A stretch of 49,734 nucleotides of DNA from contig NVTU01000011.1 of assembly GCA_002401685.1 (NCBI GenBank), forward strand, positions 1 through 49,734, written 5' to 3'. Each line of letters begins with the position of its first letter. Position 1 is the first letter of the stretch. The DNA is from Kordiimonadales bacterium. GTDB lineage: Bacteria > Pseudomonadota > Alphaproteobacteria > Sphingomonadales > Kordiimonadaceae. Below the pieces are notes generated by a model. The model saw only the letters and a program-made list of their open reading frames with translations. It made no database searches and had not been told where the DNA came from. The position numbers were made by a program, and so were the translations under genes. Shown here in pieces: positions 33,197 through 42,196 of the stretch.

Positions 33197-33357
33197 TAGG
33201 CCACGCTGACAGAGAGGCCTATCTGCTGGCAAATGCACCGCGCCTAAGGCCATTGCCAAACCCACCGTTTGCTCCATATTCCTTTATGCGGGGACACATT
33301 AGGGGCCACTGCGCTTTAGGTGCTATAGGCCCATAAATGAAACAGGGGATTAAAATT

Positions 33358-33897
33358 ATGGCCGGAAAATCACGCAATATTCTGATTGCTAAAATCGCAC
33401 TTGCCGCAAGTTTGCTGTTCGGCGGCAGTGTCGCAACACAAGCCGATGAGCTGAAGATCACCGACGATACCTTCAAATGCCTGGCCGAGATGACCAAGGT
33501 GAAGCATTTTTTCGTCGATAATCTTCTTGGTGACCTGGAAGCCACGCTGGCTGCAGTGAACGCGCCTGACGGTGCCGTTTATCCGGTTGGCTCTGTGGTT
33601 TCATTGGTGCCGACAGAAGTGATGATCAAGCGCCACAAAGGCTGGCAGCCCCGCACCAACGATTGGGAATTTTTTGAGCTGAATGTTTCTGCAGCAGGAT
33701 CCACCATCAAAGTGCGCGGTGCAGACGAAGTATTTAACCGCTTTGGCGGCAACTGTTTTGAATGCCATAAATTAGCAGAGCCAAAATACGACCTGATCTG
33801 CGAAATGGAACATGGCTGTGATCCCCTGCCCTTCACCCGTGAGCAAATCGCCGCCGTACAGCAGCAAGACCCTCGCTGTACTGGCATAAAGGAATAG
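33358..33897 (+). CDS. Exported c-type cytochrome, P460-like
   Basis: The ATG at 33358 is preferred (AGGGGA 8 nt upstream). The 179-residue product has a signal peptide cleaved near TQADE and one CxxCH haem site, CFECH, close to residue 140. The section before it (YPVGSVVSLVPTEVMIKRHKGWQPRTNDWEFFEL) resembles the fold of cytochrome P460 and related proteins, which carry the haem near their C-terminus. The cross-linking Lys cannot be judged. A periplasmic electron-transfer or nitrogen-oxide chemistry role is possible. No partner oxidoreductase is next to it. Confidence 0.65.
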   Translation: MAGKSRNILIAKIALAASLLFGGSVATQADELKITDDTFKCLAEMTKVKHFFVDNLLGDLEATLAAVNAPDGAVYPVGSVVSLVPTEVMIKRHKGWQPRTNDWEFFELNVSAAGSTIKVRGADEVFNRFGGNCFECHKLAEPKYDLICEMEHGCDPLPFTREQIAAVQQQDPRCTGIKE

Positions 33898-33957
33898 CGG
33901 CGGCACCCTTTTCAACTGCACTGGCTGCCTTAGTGATGCAGCTAGTTTTGAGCCTGT

Positions 33958-34191
33958 ATGGAAACCGCCTTCTATCAGCCGGTATGTAGCAGAGTATCAC
34001 TGCCACCTAACGGTAAGGGCCTTATCGTGATCGACCTGGATACTGGCGATACGGTGCACTGGCTGCATATAGAAGGCATTGTTAGCGAACTGTATGATGT
34101 TGCCGTCCTGCCTGGCATCAAGCGCCCGACAATGACCGGCTTCCAGTCTGATGAAATCCGCTGGGTTATAAAGATTGGCCAAGGCGCCTAG
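33958..34191 (+). pseudogene. C-terminal remnant of a TIGR03032/DUF4915-type gene
   Basis: The 77-codon frame carries GLIVIDLDTGDTVHWLHIEGIV and ELYDVAVLPGIKRPTMTGFQSDEIRWVI. This is the end of the TIGR03032 family (a beta-propeller-like protein of about 350 residues often linked with TPR proteins). The large N-terminal part is missing, and upstream bases (33898-33957) do not code for it in any frame as far as I can see. It looks like a truncated, probably non-functional leftover; a re-used small protein cannot be excluded. Confidence 0.6.
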
Positions 34192-34310
34192 CAGCGGCGA
34201 CTAGACACACTTCTAATACCGGTAACGCTTTCGTGGCGCCAGCCTTATGGCCTTCGGGCTCGTTCGCCTTATATTATCCTAAGTCAGAATACTATAGCGG
34301 GAGAGCACAC

Positions 34311-35216
34311 ATGGCTATCGAGACCCTAAGAACACCCGACGACCGATTTGATAACTTGCCAGATTGGCCGTACGCCCCCAACTATGTTGACGATTTAGAG
34401 GGCTATGAAGGCCTGCGTGCGCACTATGTAGATGAAGGCCCGAAAGACGCTGAGCATACGTTCCTCTGCCTCCACGGCGAGCCAAGCTGGTCCTATTTGT
34501 ACCGCCATATGATCCCGCATTTCCTCGCAACAGGGGCCCGCGTTATCGCGCCGGATTATTTAGGCTTTGGCCGCTCAGATAAACCCACAAAAGATGAAGA
34601 TTATACGTTCCATTTCCACCGCAATTACCTAATGCGGCTCATCGAGCGGCTCGACCTCAAAAACATAACTCTGGTCTGCCAGGATTGGGGTGGCCTAATA
34701 GGCCTGACGCTTCCGGTGGATATGCAAGACAGATTTGCCCGCTTGATCGTTATGAACACGTCTATCGCGACAGGGCGTAGTAGCGGCAAAGGATTTGATG
34801 AATGGCGGGCCTATGTCAAAAACACACCCGATTTCCCTGTGGGCGGCTTGATGAAACGCTCCACACCGCACTTATCGGATGCTGAAGTAGCAGCCTACGA
34901 TGCGCCTTTCCCCGACCAAAATTATAAAGCCGGTGTCCGCCAGTTCCCGCAGTTGGTGATGACAAGTGAAGACATGGAAGGTGTGGAAACTTCGAAACGC
35001 GCCTTACAATTTTGGAAAGAAACTTGGCAGGGCAAGAGCTTTATGGCTGTCGGCATGCTGGACCCGGTTCTCGGCCCCAAAGCAATGCACATGTTGGCAA
35101 AAGCGATCAACGGTTGCCCGGAGCCAATGGAGATCGCCGACGGTGGTCATTTTGTGCAGGAGTGGGGCAATATTATCGCGCCAGCTGCACTGAAACATTT
35201 TGGCGATGTTACCTAA
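34311..35216 (+). CDS. Haloalkane dehalogenase (HLD-I, DhlA-like)
   Basis: The ATG at 34311 has GGGAGAG 6 nt upstream and matches the family start (301 residues). The alpha/beta-hydrolase triad and halide ligands are all at the expected positions: HGEP (55-58, oxyanion hole), nucleophile Asp125 in CQDWGG, Trp126 as one halide binder, Trp165 in the cap as the second, Asp251 and His280 (DGGHFVQEWG). Order matches Xanthobacter DhlA, subfamily HLD-I. It hydrolyses carbon-halogen bonds to alcohols. The neighbours hold no haloacid or alcohol dehydrogenase, so the natural substrate may be a marine halogenated compound (inference). Confidence 0.9.
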   Translation: MAIETLRTPDDRFDNLPDWPYAPNYVDDLEGYEGLRAHYVDEGPKDAEHTFLCLHGEPSWSYLYRHMIPHFLATGARVIAPDYLGFGRSDKPTKDEDYTFHFHRNYLMRLIERLDLKNITLVCQDWGGLIGLTLPVDMQDRFARLIVMNTSIATGRSSGKGFDEWRAYVKNTPDFPVGGLMKRSTPHLSDAEVAAYDAPFPDQNYKAGVRQFPQLVMTSEDMEGVETSKRALQFWKETWQGKSFMAVGMLDPVLGPKAMHMLAKAINGCPEPMEIADGGHFVQEWGNIIAPAALKHFGDVT

Positions 35217-35249
35217 GTACAGGCTAATCTGCCTACCATACAAATTAGC

Positions 35250-35280
35250 AACGACGCTACGCAAACATTGTAGCGCCGTT
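35250..35280. terminator. Hairpin terminator between the dehalogenase and REC-Hpt genes
   Basis: AACGACGCTAC (35250-35260) pairs with GTAGCGCCGTT (35270-35280) with one mismatch, loop of 9. A short T-rich tail (TTTCTT) follows on the plus strand, so it ends the dehalogenase transcript and may serve both genes. Confidence 0.6.
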
Positions 35281-35282
35281 TC

Positions 35283-36077
35283 TTAACTGCGTATTTCATC
35301 TGCTTTTTTCTGTAACACCACTTGCGCTAGGTCAAGCTGCCAACTGAGCTCGCCGAGGGTTTCTCCTGCTTCAGCCAAGTGTTTTCTACGCCCCATAATC
35401 TCTATCTGAGCCGCAAGATGAGAAACCCGCTCCGCTCCGAACACCAAGCTGGTAGACTTAAATTTGTGAGCAATAAATTCGACTTTCTCTGCATCGTTCA
35501 GGCCAATTGAGTTGCATAGCTCAGATAACACGTCTCCGCCTGCTGCCAGATATTTATCAAGAAGCGGCAGAAAGTCATCTTCCAGGATTGAGTGATATTC
35601 GGCCACCGTCGTGAAATTAACCTGATCCAGCTCTTTGACATCAAAAGTGTCTTTCCCCGACCACCCCTTAGCCTCAGTTATGGCTCCAGCGTCCTCATCA
35701 GTTGAGATATGGTGCGATAACAAAGCCAAAAGGTTGCTGGTATTCACGGGCTTTTTAATCACGTCGGTAAGGCCAGCGTCCCGATATTCCTGTTCAGAAT
35801 GTTGGCTTATCCTACCGGTAACGGCAATGATCGGCATTTTAGCCGTTTGGTCAGACAAGCTTCTAATTTCCTTAGTAGCCTGCATACCGTCCATTTTAGG
35901 CAACATAATATCCATCAATACCGCCCCATAAGGTTTGGCCTTTGCAGCAGAAATCGCAGATTCTCCGTCAGTCACCACATCATATTCTAGCGGCACTTTC
36001 TCAAGAATAAGCCCGAGAATACGCGCCAGGACAGGATTGTCCTCAACGATTAATATACATTTATTACTTTCCGTCAT
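35283..36077 (-). CDS. Response regulator with C-terminal Hpt domain (phosphorelay)
   Basis: The 264-residue protein has a receiver domain (1-125) with the acidic pair ED at about 12-13, phospho-acceptor Asp56 in LMDIMLPKMDG and the conserved Lys at 108-109. A histidine phosphotransfer domain follows from about 155, with the phospho-His204 in AHKFKSTS. REC-Hpt proteins usually relay phosphate from a hybrid kinase. No kinase is beside it; the sensor kinase at 45.8 kb is not obviously a partner. Confidence 0.87.
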   Translation of the reverse strand: MTESNKCILIVEDNPVLARILGLILEKVPLEYDVVTDGESAISAAKAKPYGAVLMDIMLPKMDGMQATKEIRSLSDQTAKMPIIAVTGRISQHSEQEYRDAGLTDVIKKPVNTSNLLALLSHHISTDEDAGAITEAKGWSGKDTFDVKELDQVNFTTVAEYHSILEDDFLPLLDKYLAAGGDVLSELCNSIGLNDAEKVEFIAHKFKSTSLVFGAERVSHLAAQIEIMGRRKHLAEAGETLGELSWQLDLAQVVLQKKADEIRS

Positions 36078-36345
36078 CGTTGCTGTTCGCCTTGAAAATA
36101 GGTGTCATTGCGATTCTACTCAGCACCCATATCTCGCCAGAGAAAGCGGAGGCTATCACGATACCCCTTACTATTTGATGAAAGGCTGGTCACAGCCGTC
36201 TGCTCGAAATGGATGCAAATCAACAAGTCACAACACGCAGAAAACGTCACTTTTCTGTGAGCACCTGCCTTTGAATTTGCATCACGGGAAAATTTCTTCT
36301 TAAGGTGAGCTCAAGCAAAGTGGAATGAACAGCGGAGTTACCACC

Positions 36346-37200
36346 ATGGCCAAATCGATTTACATTATGCTGTATGTTACGTTTGTTATGGTCATGACCG
36401 TCATGGGAATTCAGGCTCTCTTTGACGGTGAGGCCTTCCTACCGTGGGTCGCTATCTTGCTAACGTGTGCGCCCATGGCGCTGTTCTTGGCGCGGGTCAT
36501 GATTTTGCAAAACACCGCACGAACCAGCGCGAACCTTCTTTTCATAACCATTCTCGCTGTGGGCGGGGCAGGTCTCGGTTCCGCTCTCGCCTTGTTTGAT
36601 TTCAATGGCTTTCTTGCACCCTCTTTGGCAGTAGCCGGCTGTGCCTTTCTGCTGATCTATACCCTTTGGTATTCAGTGCTCGACCGTTCAGAATCCCAAC
36701 TTTCAACCGGCGAGACACTGCCAGCCTTCAATCTCCAAAACTCTGACGGAGCAGCTATTGCCAGCGATAGTTTCAAAGGCAGTGCTACTATTCTGATTTT
36801 CTATCGCGGAAATTGGTGCCCGCTTTGCGTCGCGCAAGTGAAAGAAATGGCAGCAGCCTATAATGACCTTAAGGAACAAGGCGCCCGCGTTATCTTTGTT
36901 TCGCCTCAGCCGCAAGGCCACACCCGGTCACTCGCGAAAAAATTCGGTGCGTCGGGGCTAGAATTTTTGCGTGACGAAGACAATGTAGCCGCAAAATCTC
37001 TTGGCATTTTCTCCAAGTTTGGCACGCCTATGGGAATGCAGGCTCTCGGGTATGATAGCGACACTGTCCTGCCGACCGTCATTATATGCGACACGGCCGG
37101 TGAAATCCTTTGGACACACGAGACCGACAATTACCGCGTTCGCCCGGAGCCTGCCACCTACCAAGCAGTTCTGAACGGAACCTATAAAGCCGTAGCGTAA
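36346..37200 (+). CDS. Membrane-anchored peroxiredoxin-like protein (AhpC/TSA domain)
   Basis: The protein begins with about four hydrophobic helices (residues 1-115) and ends in a thioredoxin-fold domain of the AhpC/TSA type. The active site reads FYRGNWCPLC, a CxxC form in the place of the peroxidatic Cys, and the C-terminal part has VLPTVIICDTAGEILW. The start at 36346 follows a GGAG; the frame opens 7 codons earlier at 36325. The fusion of a four-helix membrane domain to a redoxin is less usual; it might reduce lipid peroxides or periplasmic disulfides (inference). It is divergent from the REC-Hpt gene. Confidence 0.75.
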   Translation: MAKSIYIMLYVTFVMVMTVMGIQALFDGEAFLPWVAILLTCAPMALFLARVMILQNTARTSANLLFITILAVGGAGLGSALALFDFNGFLAPSLAVAGCAFLLIYTLWYSVLDRSESQLSTGETLPAFNLQNSDGAAIASDSFKGSATILIFYRGNWCPLCVAQVKEMAAAYNDLKEQGARVIFVSPQPQGHTRSLAKKFGASGLEFLRDEDNVAAKSLGIFSKFGTPMGMQALGYDSDTVLPTVIICDTAGEILWTHETDNYRVRPEPATYQAVLNGTYKAVA

Positions 37201-37327
37201 TATTTCTCCGGTCAGGAAGTTATTTTAGACACCCGCAATCATTCGGTTGATTTCGCCTCGGGGCCCGGTGCAGGCTGGCGCTTATAACGATACAATGCGC
37301 TTACAGGCCGCAATCGGGGAGATCAGA

Positions 37328-39688
37328 ATGACCTATAGAAATATTTTAAAGCCGATCCTATGCGGAGGCATAATCTTTGCTCTCTCAGCCTGCGAGCAAG
37401 CCCCCACTGAGCCACGAGTTGACACGAAGGAAGCCTCTCAGATAGAGGGCCTGGAAGTCTCTCGAACACAGTACGGCGTTGTGCATGTGAAGGCGGCGAA
37501 TTACCACGGCTTAGGATACGGCTTCGCTTACTCGCATGCCGAAGACAATGTCTGCCTACTTGCCGAACATGTGGTCACAGTGAACGGAGAACGGTCACTT
37601 TATTACGGGATTGAGGGCGCAAACGCCGCGAACCAACAGAGCGATTTATTCTATAATTACTTTATGGAAGAAGAGGTTTTGGACACCGCGTACGGCGCAA
37701 TGTCTCAGAATGCGCTCGACATGGCGGCCGGCTACCGCGACGGCTATAACGCGTTCCTTGCGTCGCACGACACATCAACCTTGCCCGAAGCCTGCAGATC
37801 AACCGAATGGGTACGCCCCATCACACTGAATGATCTTTTCAAGATTTATGAAGACAAGAATATTTTTGCCAGCAGCATCCGCTTCAAGGATGCAATGTTG
37901 GCCGCGAGCCCGCCAGCTGCAAATACTGCTGACAACGCTGTATCCGAGAGCCCAGTTAATTTGGCTGCCCTTACAGAAAATGCCGACAATGCCGATGGTC
38001 TGGGCAGCAACGGCTGGGCATTTGGTAAAGATGTAACGGCAAATGGCCGCGGCCACCTTGTCGGAAATCCTCATTTCCCGTGGGCCGGAAACAACCGTTT
38101 CTATCAGCTGCATCTGACAATCCCCGGGGAATATGATGTGATGGGAGTTACCATCCCACCGTTACCTGCCGTGGCCGTGGGTTTCAACAAAGACGTAGCG
38201 TGGACCCATACGGTTTCAACCGGCGTTCGCTACACACTATTTGAATTGAAGTTGGAAGAAAATGACCCGCTCAGCTACTGGGTAGATGACAAGAAGCACA
38301 CGCTCACAACCACTGAAGTTTCAACGCAAGTAAAACTTGCTGACGGCACAGTAGAAACACGCAGCCACGTTTTCTACACCAGCATTTTTGGCCCCGTTAT
38401 TGTTCATCCACGCGCGGGCCTGACATGGTCAAAGCATGCTGCCTATGCCATCGGGGATGTCAATAAACTGAATATAGATTCGCTTGATACGTGGATATCC
38501 ATGGGCAAAGCACGCACAGTTGGTGAGCTAGAAACTGCAGCCGGCCGGGTCTCCGGCACGCCTTGGGTGAATACTATCGCTGCCGACCGACACGGCGACG
38601 CACTTTATGCCGATTTCTCACGGGTACCAAACACATCCACCCAAATGCTTGAACGTTGTAAAGCCTCGCCAGATGCTGCCGGACTGGCTAGTGCCGCGCG
38701 CATATTTGTTCTCAACGGCGCGGATAGCAGCTGCAACTGGACAGCGGCAGAACATGTTCCTGGCGGGCGTTTTATGGATGCCAAAAACCAGCCCTCAATT
38801 ATCCGCGCAGATTATGTAGCAAACAGCAATGACAGCTATTGGCTCTCAAACGACAGTGCTCGCTTCGAGGCAGTATCCCCAGTGATAGGCACCGTGGGTA
38901 CACCGCAAAACCTCCGCACACGCCACGGCATTCGCGAACTAACCGGTTTCCTGGCCGATGTTGCTAAAACTGGGGAAAAAGTAACACCAGCAAACCTGCA
39001 CGCCCTTCAGTTCCGGAACAGTGCCCACGCGGCAGAATTAGTGCTGGGTAGTATGGGACCGGTCTGTGAAGGCCAACCTGCACTGACAAACCTTTGTGAC
39101 GTGCTCTCTAATTGGGATAGAAAAACCAACTTGGAGAGCCAAGGCGCAGCGCTCTTTAGAGAGTTCTGGCGTACTGCCCGAAGGATACCGAAGCTATATG
39201 CGGTGGCTTTCGACCCAGCTGATCCAGTAAACACACCGCGGCAATTAAACACCAGCGAAACCGCTGTGGTTGAAGCTCTGAGAAAGGCGCTTGCAGATGC
39301 GCGCGACACCATTGAAGCAGCGGGCTTCAAAATTGATACCCCGCTCGGCGATATGCAGGCCTACCTTGACGGCGATACGCGCATTCCATTGCATGGTGGC
39401 CACGGAAGCTCAGGGGTGCTGAATGTGCTTATTCCCGGGCGACTTACCAAGGCAGGCTACCAGCCAGTACACGGTGCCAGTTATATTCAGATCGTTACCT
39501 TTAACGACACAGGCCCCGTAGCCAAAGGCCTCCTAGCCTACGCTCAATCAGTTGACCCGGCCTCACCTCACTATACTGACCAGATGAAGGTATATTCAGC
39601 CAAAACGCTATACCAGTTACCCTTCACCGACGCCGAGATCAAAGCTGACCCTGGTTACAAGCGAACCATTTTACCGGCCAAAAAATAA
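37328..39688 (+). CDS. Penicillin acylase-family lipoprotein (acyl-homoserine lactone acylase-like)
   Basis: The ATG at 37328 has GGGGAGA 5-6 nt upstream. The 786-residue product starts with a lipoprotein signal ending LSAC (Cys22), so it is likely lipid-anchored outside the inner membrane. It is an N-terminal-nucleophile hydrolase of the penicillin acylase superfamily: the precursor should cut itself before Ser227 (GLGSNGWAFG), leaving the Ser as nucleophile of the beta chain. Downstream motifs fit the family (PAVAVGFNKDVAWTHT, GTPWVNTIAADRHGD, YVANSNDSYWLSN). PvdQ/QuiP-type enzymes of this superfamily cleave acyl-homoserine lactones. Substrate is inferred, not shown. Confidence 0.87.
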   Translation: MTYRNILKPILCGGIIFALSACEQAPTEPRVDTKEASQIEGLEVSRTQYGVVHVKAANYHGLGYGFAYSHAEDNVCLLAEHVVTVNGERSLYYGIEGANAANQQSDLFYNYFMEEEVLDTAYGAMSQNALDMAAGYRDGYNAFLASHDTSTLPEACRSTEWVRPITLNDLFKIYEDKNIFASSIRFKDAMLAASPPAANTADNAVSESPVNLAALTENADNADGLGSNGWAFGKDVTANGRGHLVGNPHFPWAGNNRFYQLHLTIPGEYDVMGVTIPPLPAVAVGFNKDVAWTHTVSTGVRYTLFELKLEENDPLSYWVDDKKHTLTTTEVSTQVKLADGTVETRSHVFYTSIFGPVIVHPRAGLTWSKHAAYAIGDVNKLNIDSLDTWISMGKARTVGELETAAGRVSGTPWVNTIAADRHGDALYADFSRVPNTSTQMLERCKASPDAAGLASAARIFVLNGADSSCNWTAAEHVPGGRFMDAKNQPSIIRADYVANSNDSYWLSNDSARFEAVSPVIGTVGTPQNLRTRHGIRELTGFLADVAKTGEKVTPANLHALQFRNSAHAAELVLGSMGPVCEGQPALTNLCDVLSNWDRKTNLESQGAALFREFWRTARRIPKLYAVAFDPADPVNTPRQLNTSETAVVEALRKALADARDTIEAAGFKIDTPLGDMQAYLDGDTRIPLHGGHGSSGVLNVLIPGRLTKAGYQPVHGASYIQIVTFNDTGPVAKGLLAYAQSVDPASPHYTDQMKVYSAKTLYQLPFTDAEIKADPGYKRTILPAKK

Positions 39689-39805
39689 GGTACGTCGAGG
39701 CAAGCATCTAGAAACACCTGGAGGCAGGTGGCTGCCAGCATGGCTAATCCTGACGGCATAAGACTTAACAGTCTGCTGGCCACTGCTAGTCCGGCCTGAA
39801 AAGCC

Positions 39806-41623
39806 TTATTCTACGGTTACAGACTTAGCCAAGTTACGCGGCCTATCTACATCTGTATTGCGCAACAATCCTGCGTGATACGATAACAAATGCGCCACCG
39901 TTAGATGCGCTACTGACGAATAGGGCGGCCCCAGATTTGCCGCATTGAAATAGTGCCCCAGCGCCGCAACATCGGGATCATCTCTATCCTGCGCATCAAA
40001 AATAAAGGGGTGGGCGCCGCGCGCCTTAATTTCCTCAATCGCAGTAATGCTTTTGTGGCGCACCGCGGGGTCGCCCAGGAAACAAAATATCGGCATGCCG
40101 TATTCGACCAGCGACAGGCTTCCGTGCTTGAACTCACCGGCGAACATTGGCTCACAGTGTAGGTATGCGGTTTCTTTAAGTTTCAGCGCCATTTCCAGAG
40201 CAGAGGCAAAATCAAGCCCTCGTCCAAGCGCAAAGCTGCTTTGGTGCCCGGCTATTTTAGCGGCAAAGTCTGCAATTTCATCTTCTCGGGCGATAATGTT
40301 TTCAATCGTATCCGCAAGGGCCAAGCAGCCCTTTTCCCACGCATCAAAGCTGGCTTCAGAGTTATCAGCAAGCAATTCAACCACGAGGGTGGTGGCCATA
40401 AACTGGTTGATAACGGCTTTAGAACTTGGCACTGCTACTTCTGGGCCCGCTGCCAAGCGAACCGACATATCGCATAGACGGTCAATTGTACTACCGACTA
40501 CATTCACGAACGAAAGCACACGCGCGCCTTGCGACTTTGCGTGTTCAATCGCGCCAATCGAATCTGCCGTTTCACCAGATTGGCTAACCGCAACCATCAA
40601 TGTTTTATCGTCCACATAGGGTGGCAAATAACGAAATTCAGATCCAATTTCGCTCAGCACGTCAATCGGCAGCTTCTTATGTCGCGCATAAAATGAGCCG
40701 AGCGTGCCCGCAAAGGCGGCCGAACCACAGGCCAGAAATATAACCTTCTTGATATCCTGTGCGGCAATGAAAGCGTGTAGCTCATCCGCACTTGAACGTG
40801 CGGATTTCACTAAGGCCCGCAAGGCCTCTGGTTCTTGGGAGATTTCTTTCCTCAAGAAATGATCAAATCCGTCTTTAGCCACTTTATCGATGGGCCAGTC
40901 GGCATGCACTTTCACACTTTCACTCGGCGTGCCGTTAAAATCAAAAACAGCATGACCATTTGGTGTAATGGCAACAGCCTGACCGTCTTTCAGCACTTCA
41001 ATATCCCGGCTGTATTCGATAAGGCTGGAAATATCGGAGGAAATTGCCGCTATACCAGATAGGCTGACAAAATTCATAGGGCACTGATACCGCATGCCAA
41101 TGATTTCTTCTGGCTTGTTTGCCCGCTGGATAACAATTGCAAAAGCACCACGAATTTTCTGCGACAGGTACCATACTATTTGCTGCGCTGTCGCGTCTCC
41201 GTTCTTTGCTAAAAACAGGCTTATAGTGTGCACCAACACTTCCGTATCTGTTTCAGACACACGTTTGATGCCCGCAGCTTCAATTTCAGTAATTAACTCA
41301 CGGTAGTTTTCAATAATCCCGTTATGCACGATGGACACGCCGCAATCTTCGGACAAGTGTGGGTGGGCATTTTCGTCGCTTGGTACGCCGTGCGTAGCCC
41401 AGCGGGTGTGGCCAATGCCAGCATGGCCATCAATGGGGCTCTCGCCCAACACCTCTTCCAACCCAGCGAGCGGGCCCTGCTTCTTTCGAACCTCAATCGC
41501 ATTTCCTCCACTAAAGGTGGAAATGCCCGCCGAATCGTACCCACGGTAATCTAAACAGCGCAGCATGCGGATAAGATCACCACCAATATTTCTGGTCGCA
41601 GTGGCTGCTACAATTCCGCACAT
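39806..41623 (-). CDS. glmS: Glutamine-fructose-6-phosphate aminotransferase (isomerizing)
   Basis: The 605-residue enzyme makes glucosamine-6-phosphate, the first step to peptidoglycan and LPS amino sugars. It starts MCGIVAATA, where Cys2 becomes the N-terminal glutaminase nucleophile, and has GHTRWATHG in that domain. Two SIS isomerase domains follow, with ACGSAAFAGT, SQSGETADS, and the family ending NLAKSVTVE. Length is normal. glmU, its usual neighbour, is not in the window. The region upstream (41624-42187) is unusually long and holds possible regulatory RNA elements. Confidence 0.95.
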   Translation of the reverse strand: MCGIVAATATRNIGGDLIRMLRCLDYRGYDSAGISTFSGGNAIEVRKKQGPLAGLEEVLGESPIDGHAGIGHTRWATHGVPSDENAHPHLSEDCGVSIVHNGIIENYRELITEIEAAGIKRVSETDTEVLVHTISLFLAKNGDATAQQIVWYLSQKIRGAFAIVIQRANKPEEIIGMRYQCPMNFVSLSGIAAISSDISSLIEYSRDIEVLKDGQAVAITPNGHAVFDFNGTPSESVKVHADWPIDKVAKDGFDHFLRKEISQEPEALRALVKSARSSADELHAFIAAQDIKKVIFLACGSAAFAGTLGSFYARHKKLPIDVLSEIGSEFRYLPPYVDDKTLMVAVSQSGETADSIGAIEHAKSQGARVLSFVNVVGSTIDRLCDMSVRLAAGPEVAVPSSKAVINQFMATTLVVELLADNSEASFDAWEKGCLALADTIENIIAREDEIADFAAKIAGHQSSFALGRGLDFASALEMALKLKETAYLHCEPMFAGEFKHGSLSLVEYGMPIFCFLGDPAVRHKSITAIEEIKARGAHPFIFDAQDRDDPDVAALGHYFNAANLGPPYSSVAHLTVAHLLSYHAGLLRNTDVDRPRNLAKSVTVE

Positions 41624-42187
41624 ATAGTTGCTCTCCTAAACGGTAAAAATACGTGTAACTTTCATACCTTATACAATGGAGCATGCAAAGCGCTATGGGA
41701 TTACGGCCCGCCAAGTTTGCAGCGCATGAATACACCCCGGTCAAAAAGGGCTGGCCAAAATGAAGTATCCAGTTCTTTGAGAGAACGCGTGTCTTGAGTA
41801 TTTTCCGTCACCAAAGGCTGCATAAGGAGCCAGACACGGCATCACATTCTCGTTATATCGATCACTTTTCCGGTCTTTCGATCTAAAAATACACGTTAAA
41901 TTTGACTAATTTGTTACGTTTTTTTAGATAAACTACTTATAGTAACTATTAATACGCATATTACACTTACTGAGTGTTTTAGTGTAAAAAATACGACCAC
42001 CTCCGCCTATCACCATGCGGTTCACAAGCAATGCTAAATAGTTAAGCTGCCGTTCACGATTCGAATGGTGCCCGCTACAGATAAAGACTTTGCCAATGTC
42101 TACGGCTCTTTCTAACACTGTGGATAGCGTATAATTGGCACCCAAACATGAAACCGGCTCGACTTCTTGGGGGTCGTCGAGCCGGTT
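41624..42187. other. Gene-poor stretch upstream of glmS
   Basis: About 560 bp with no solid gene. It should hold the glmS promoter near 41640-41700 on the minus strand. On the plus strand it has a promoter-like pair near 41902, an inverted repeat (TTACACT at 41961-41967 and AGTGTAA at 41981-41987) and a strong terminator at its end. Short frames exist on both strands but none has a good ribosome site. Confidence 0.6.
41902..41930 (+). promoter_or_regulatory. Possible sigma-70 promoter for a plus-strand small RNA
   Basis: TTGACT (41902-41907), a 17-bp spacer, then TAGATA (41925-41930), in a very AT-rich tract. Transcripts from here would run about 260 nt into the strong terminator at 42151. 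The -10 match is only fair. Confidence 0.35.
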
Positions 42188-42196
42188 TTATTTTTT
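41937..42196 (+). ncRNA. Candidate small RNA, unknown function
   Basis: This is inferred from a promoter-like pair (41902-41930) followed by a strong intrinsic terminator (42151-42196) with no convincing gene between. Only tiny frames of 8 and 16 codons are present. A TATAAT at 42130-42135 just before the terminator could alternatively drive a very short RNA. I do not recognise a known RNA family. Confidence 0.3.
42151..42196 (+). terminator. Strong intrinsic terminator, plus strand
   Basis: AAACCGGCTCGAC (42151-42163) and GTCGAGCCGGTTT (42176-42188) form a perfect 13-bp stem with a 12-nt loop, followed by TATTTTTT. It has the full form of a Rho-independent terminator for plus-strand transcription, yet no plus-strand gene lies upstream. 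On the minus strand the tail is poor. Confidence 0.85.

Noticed and set aside
33898-33957. Frameshifted continuation of the TIGR03032 remnant
   Set aside because: The bases before 33958 do not give a convincing family match in any frame, so only a truncated remnant is called.
41624-41700. glmS ribozyme/riboswitch
   Set aside because: That element is known from Gram-positive bacteria and no matching core is visible upstream of this glmS.
42090-42135. Promoter built on TATAAT at 42130
   Set aside because: No -35 hexamer at 16-18 bp; kept only as an alternative in the small RNA entry.
41933-42145. A 70-codon frame on the minus strand upstream of glmS
   Set aside because: No Shine-Dalgarno sequence, no domain, and it lies inside a stretch that looks non-coding and AT-rich on both strands.
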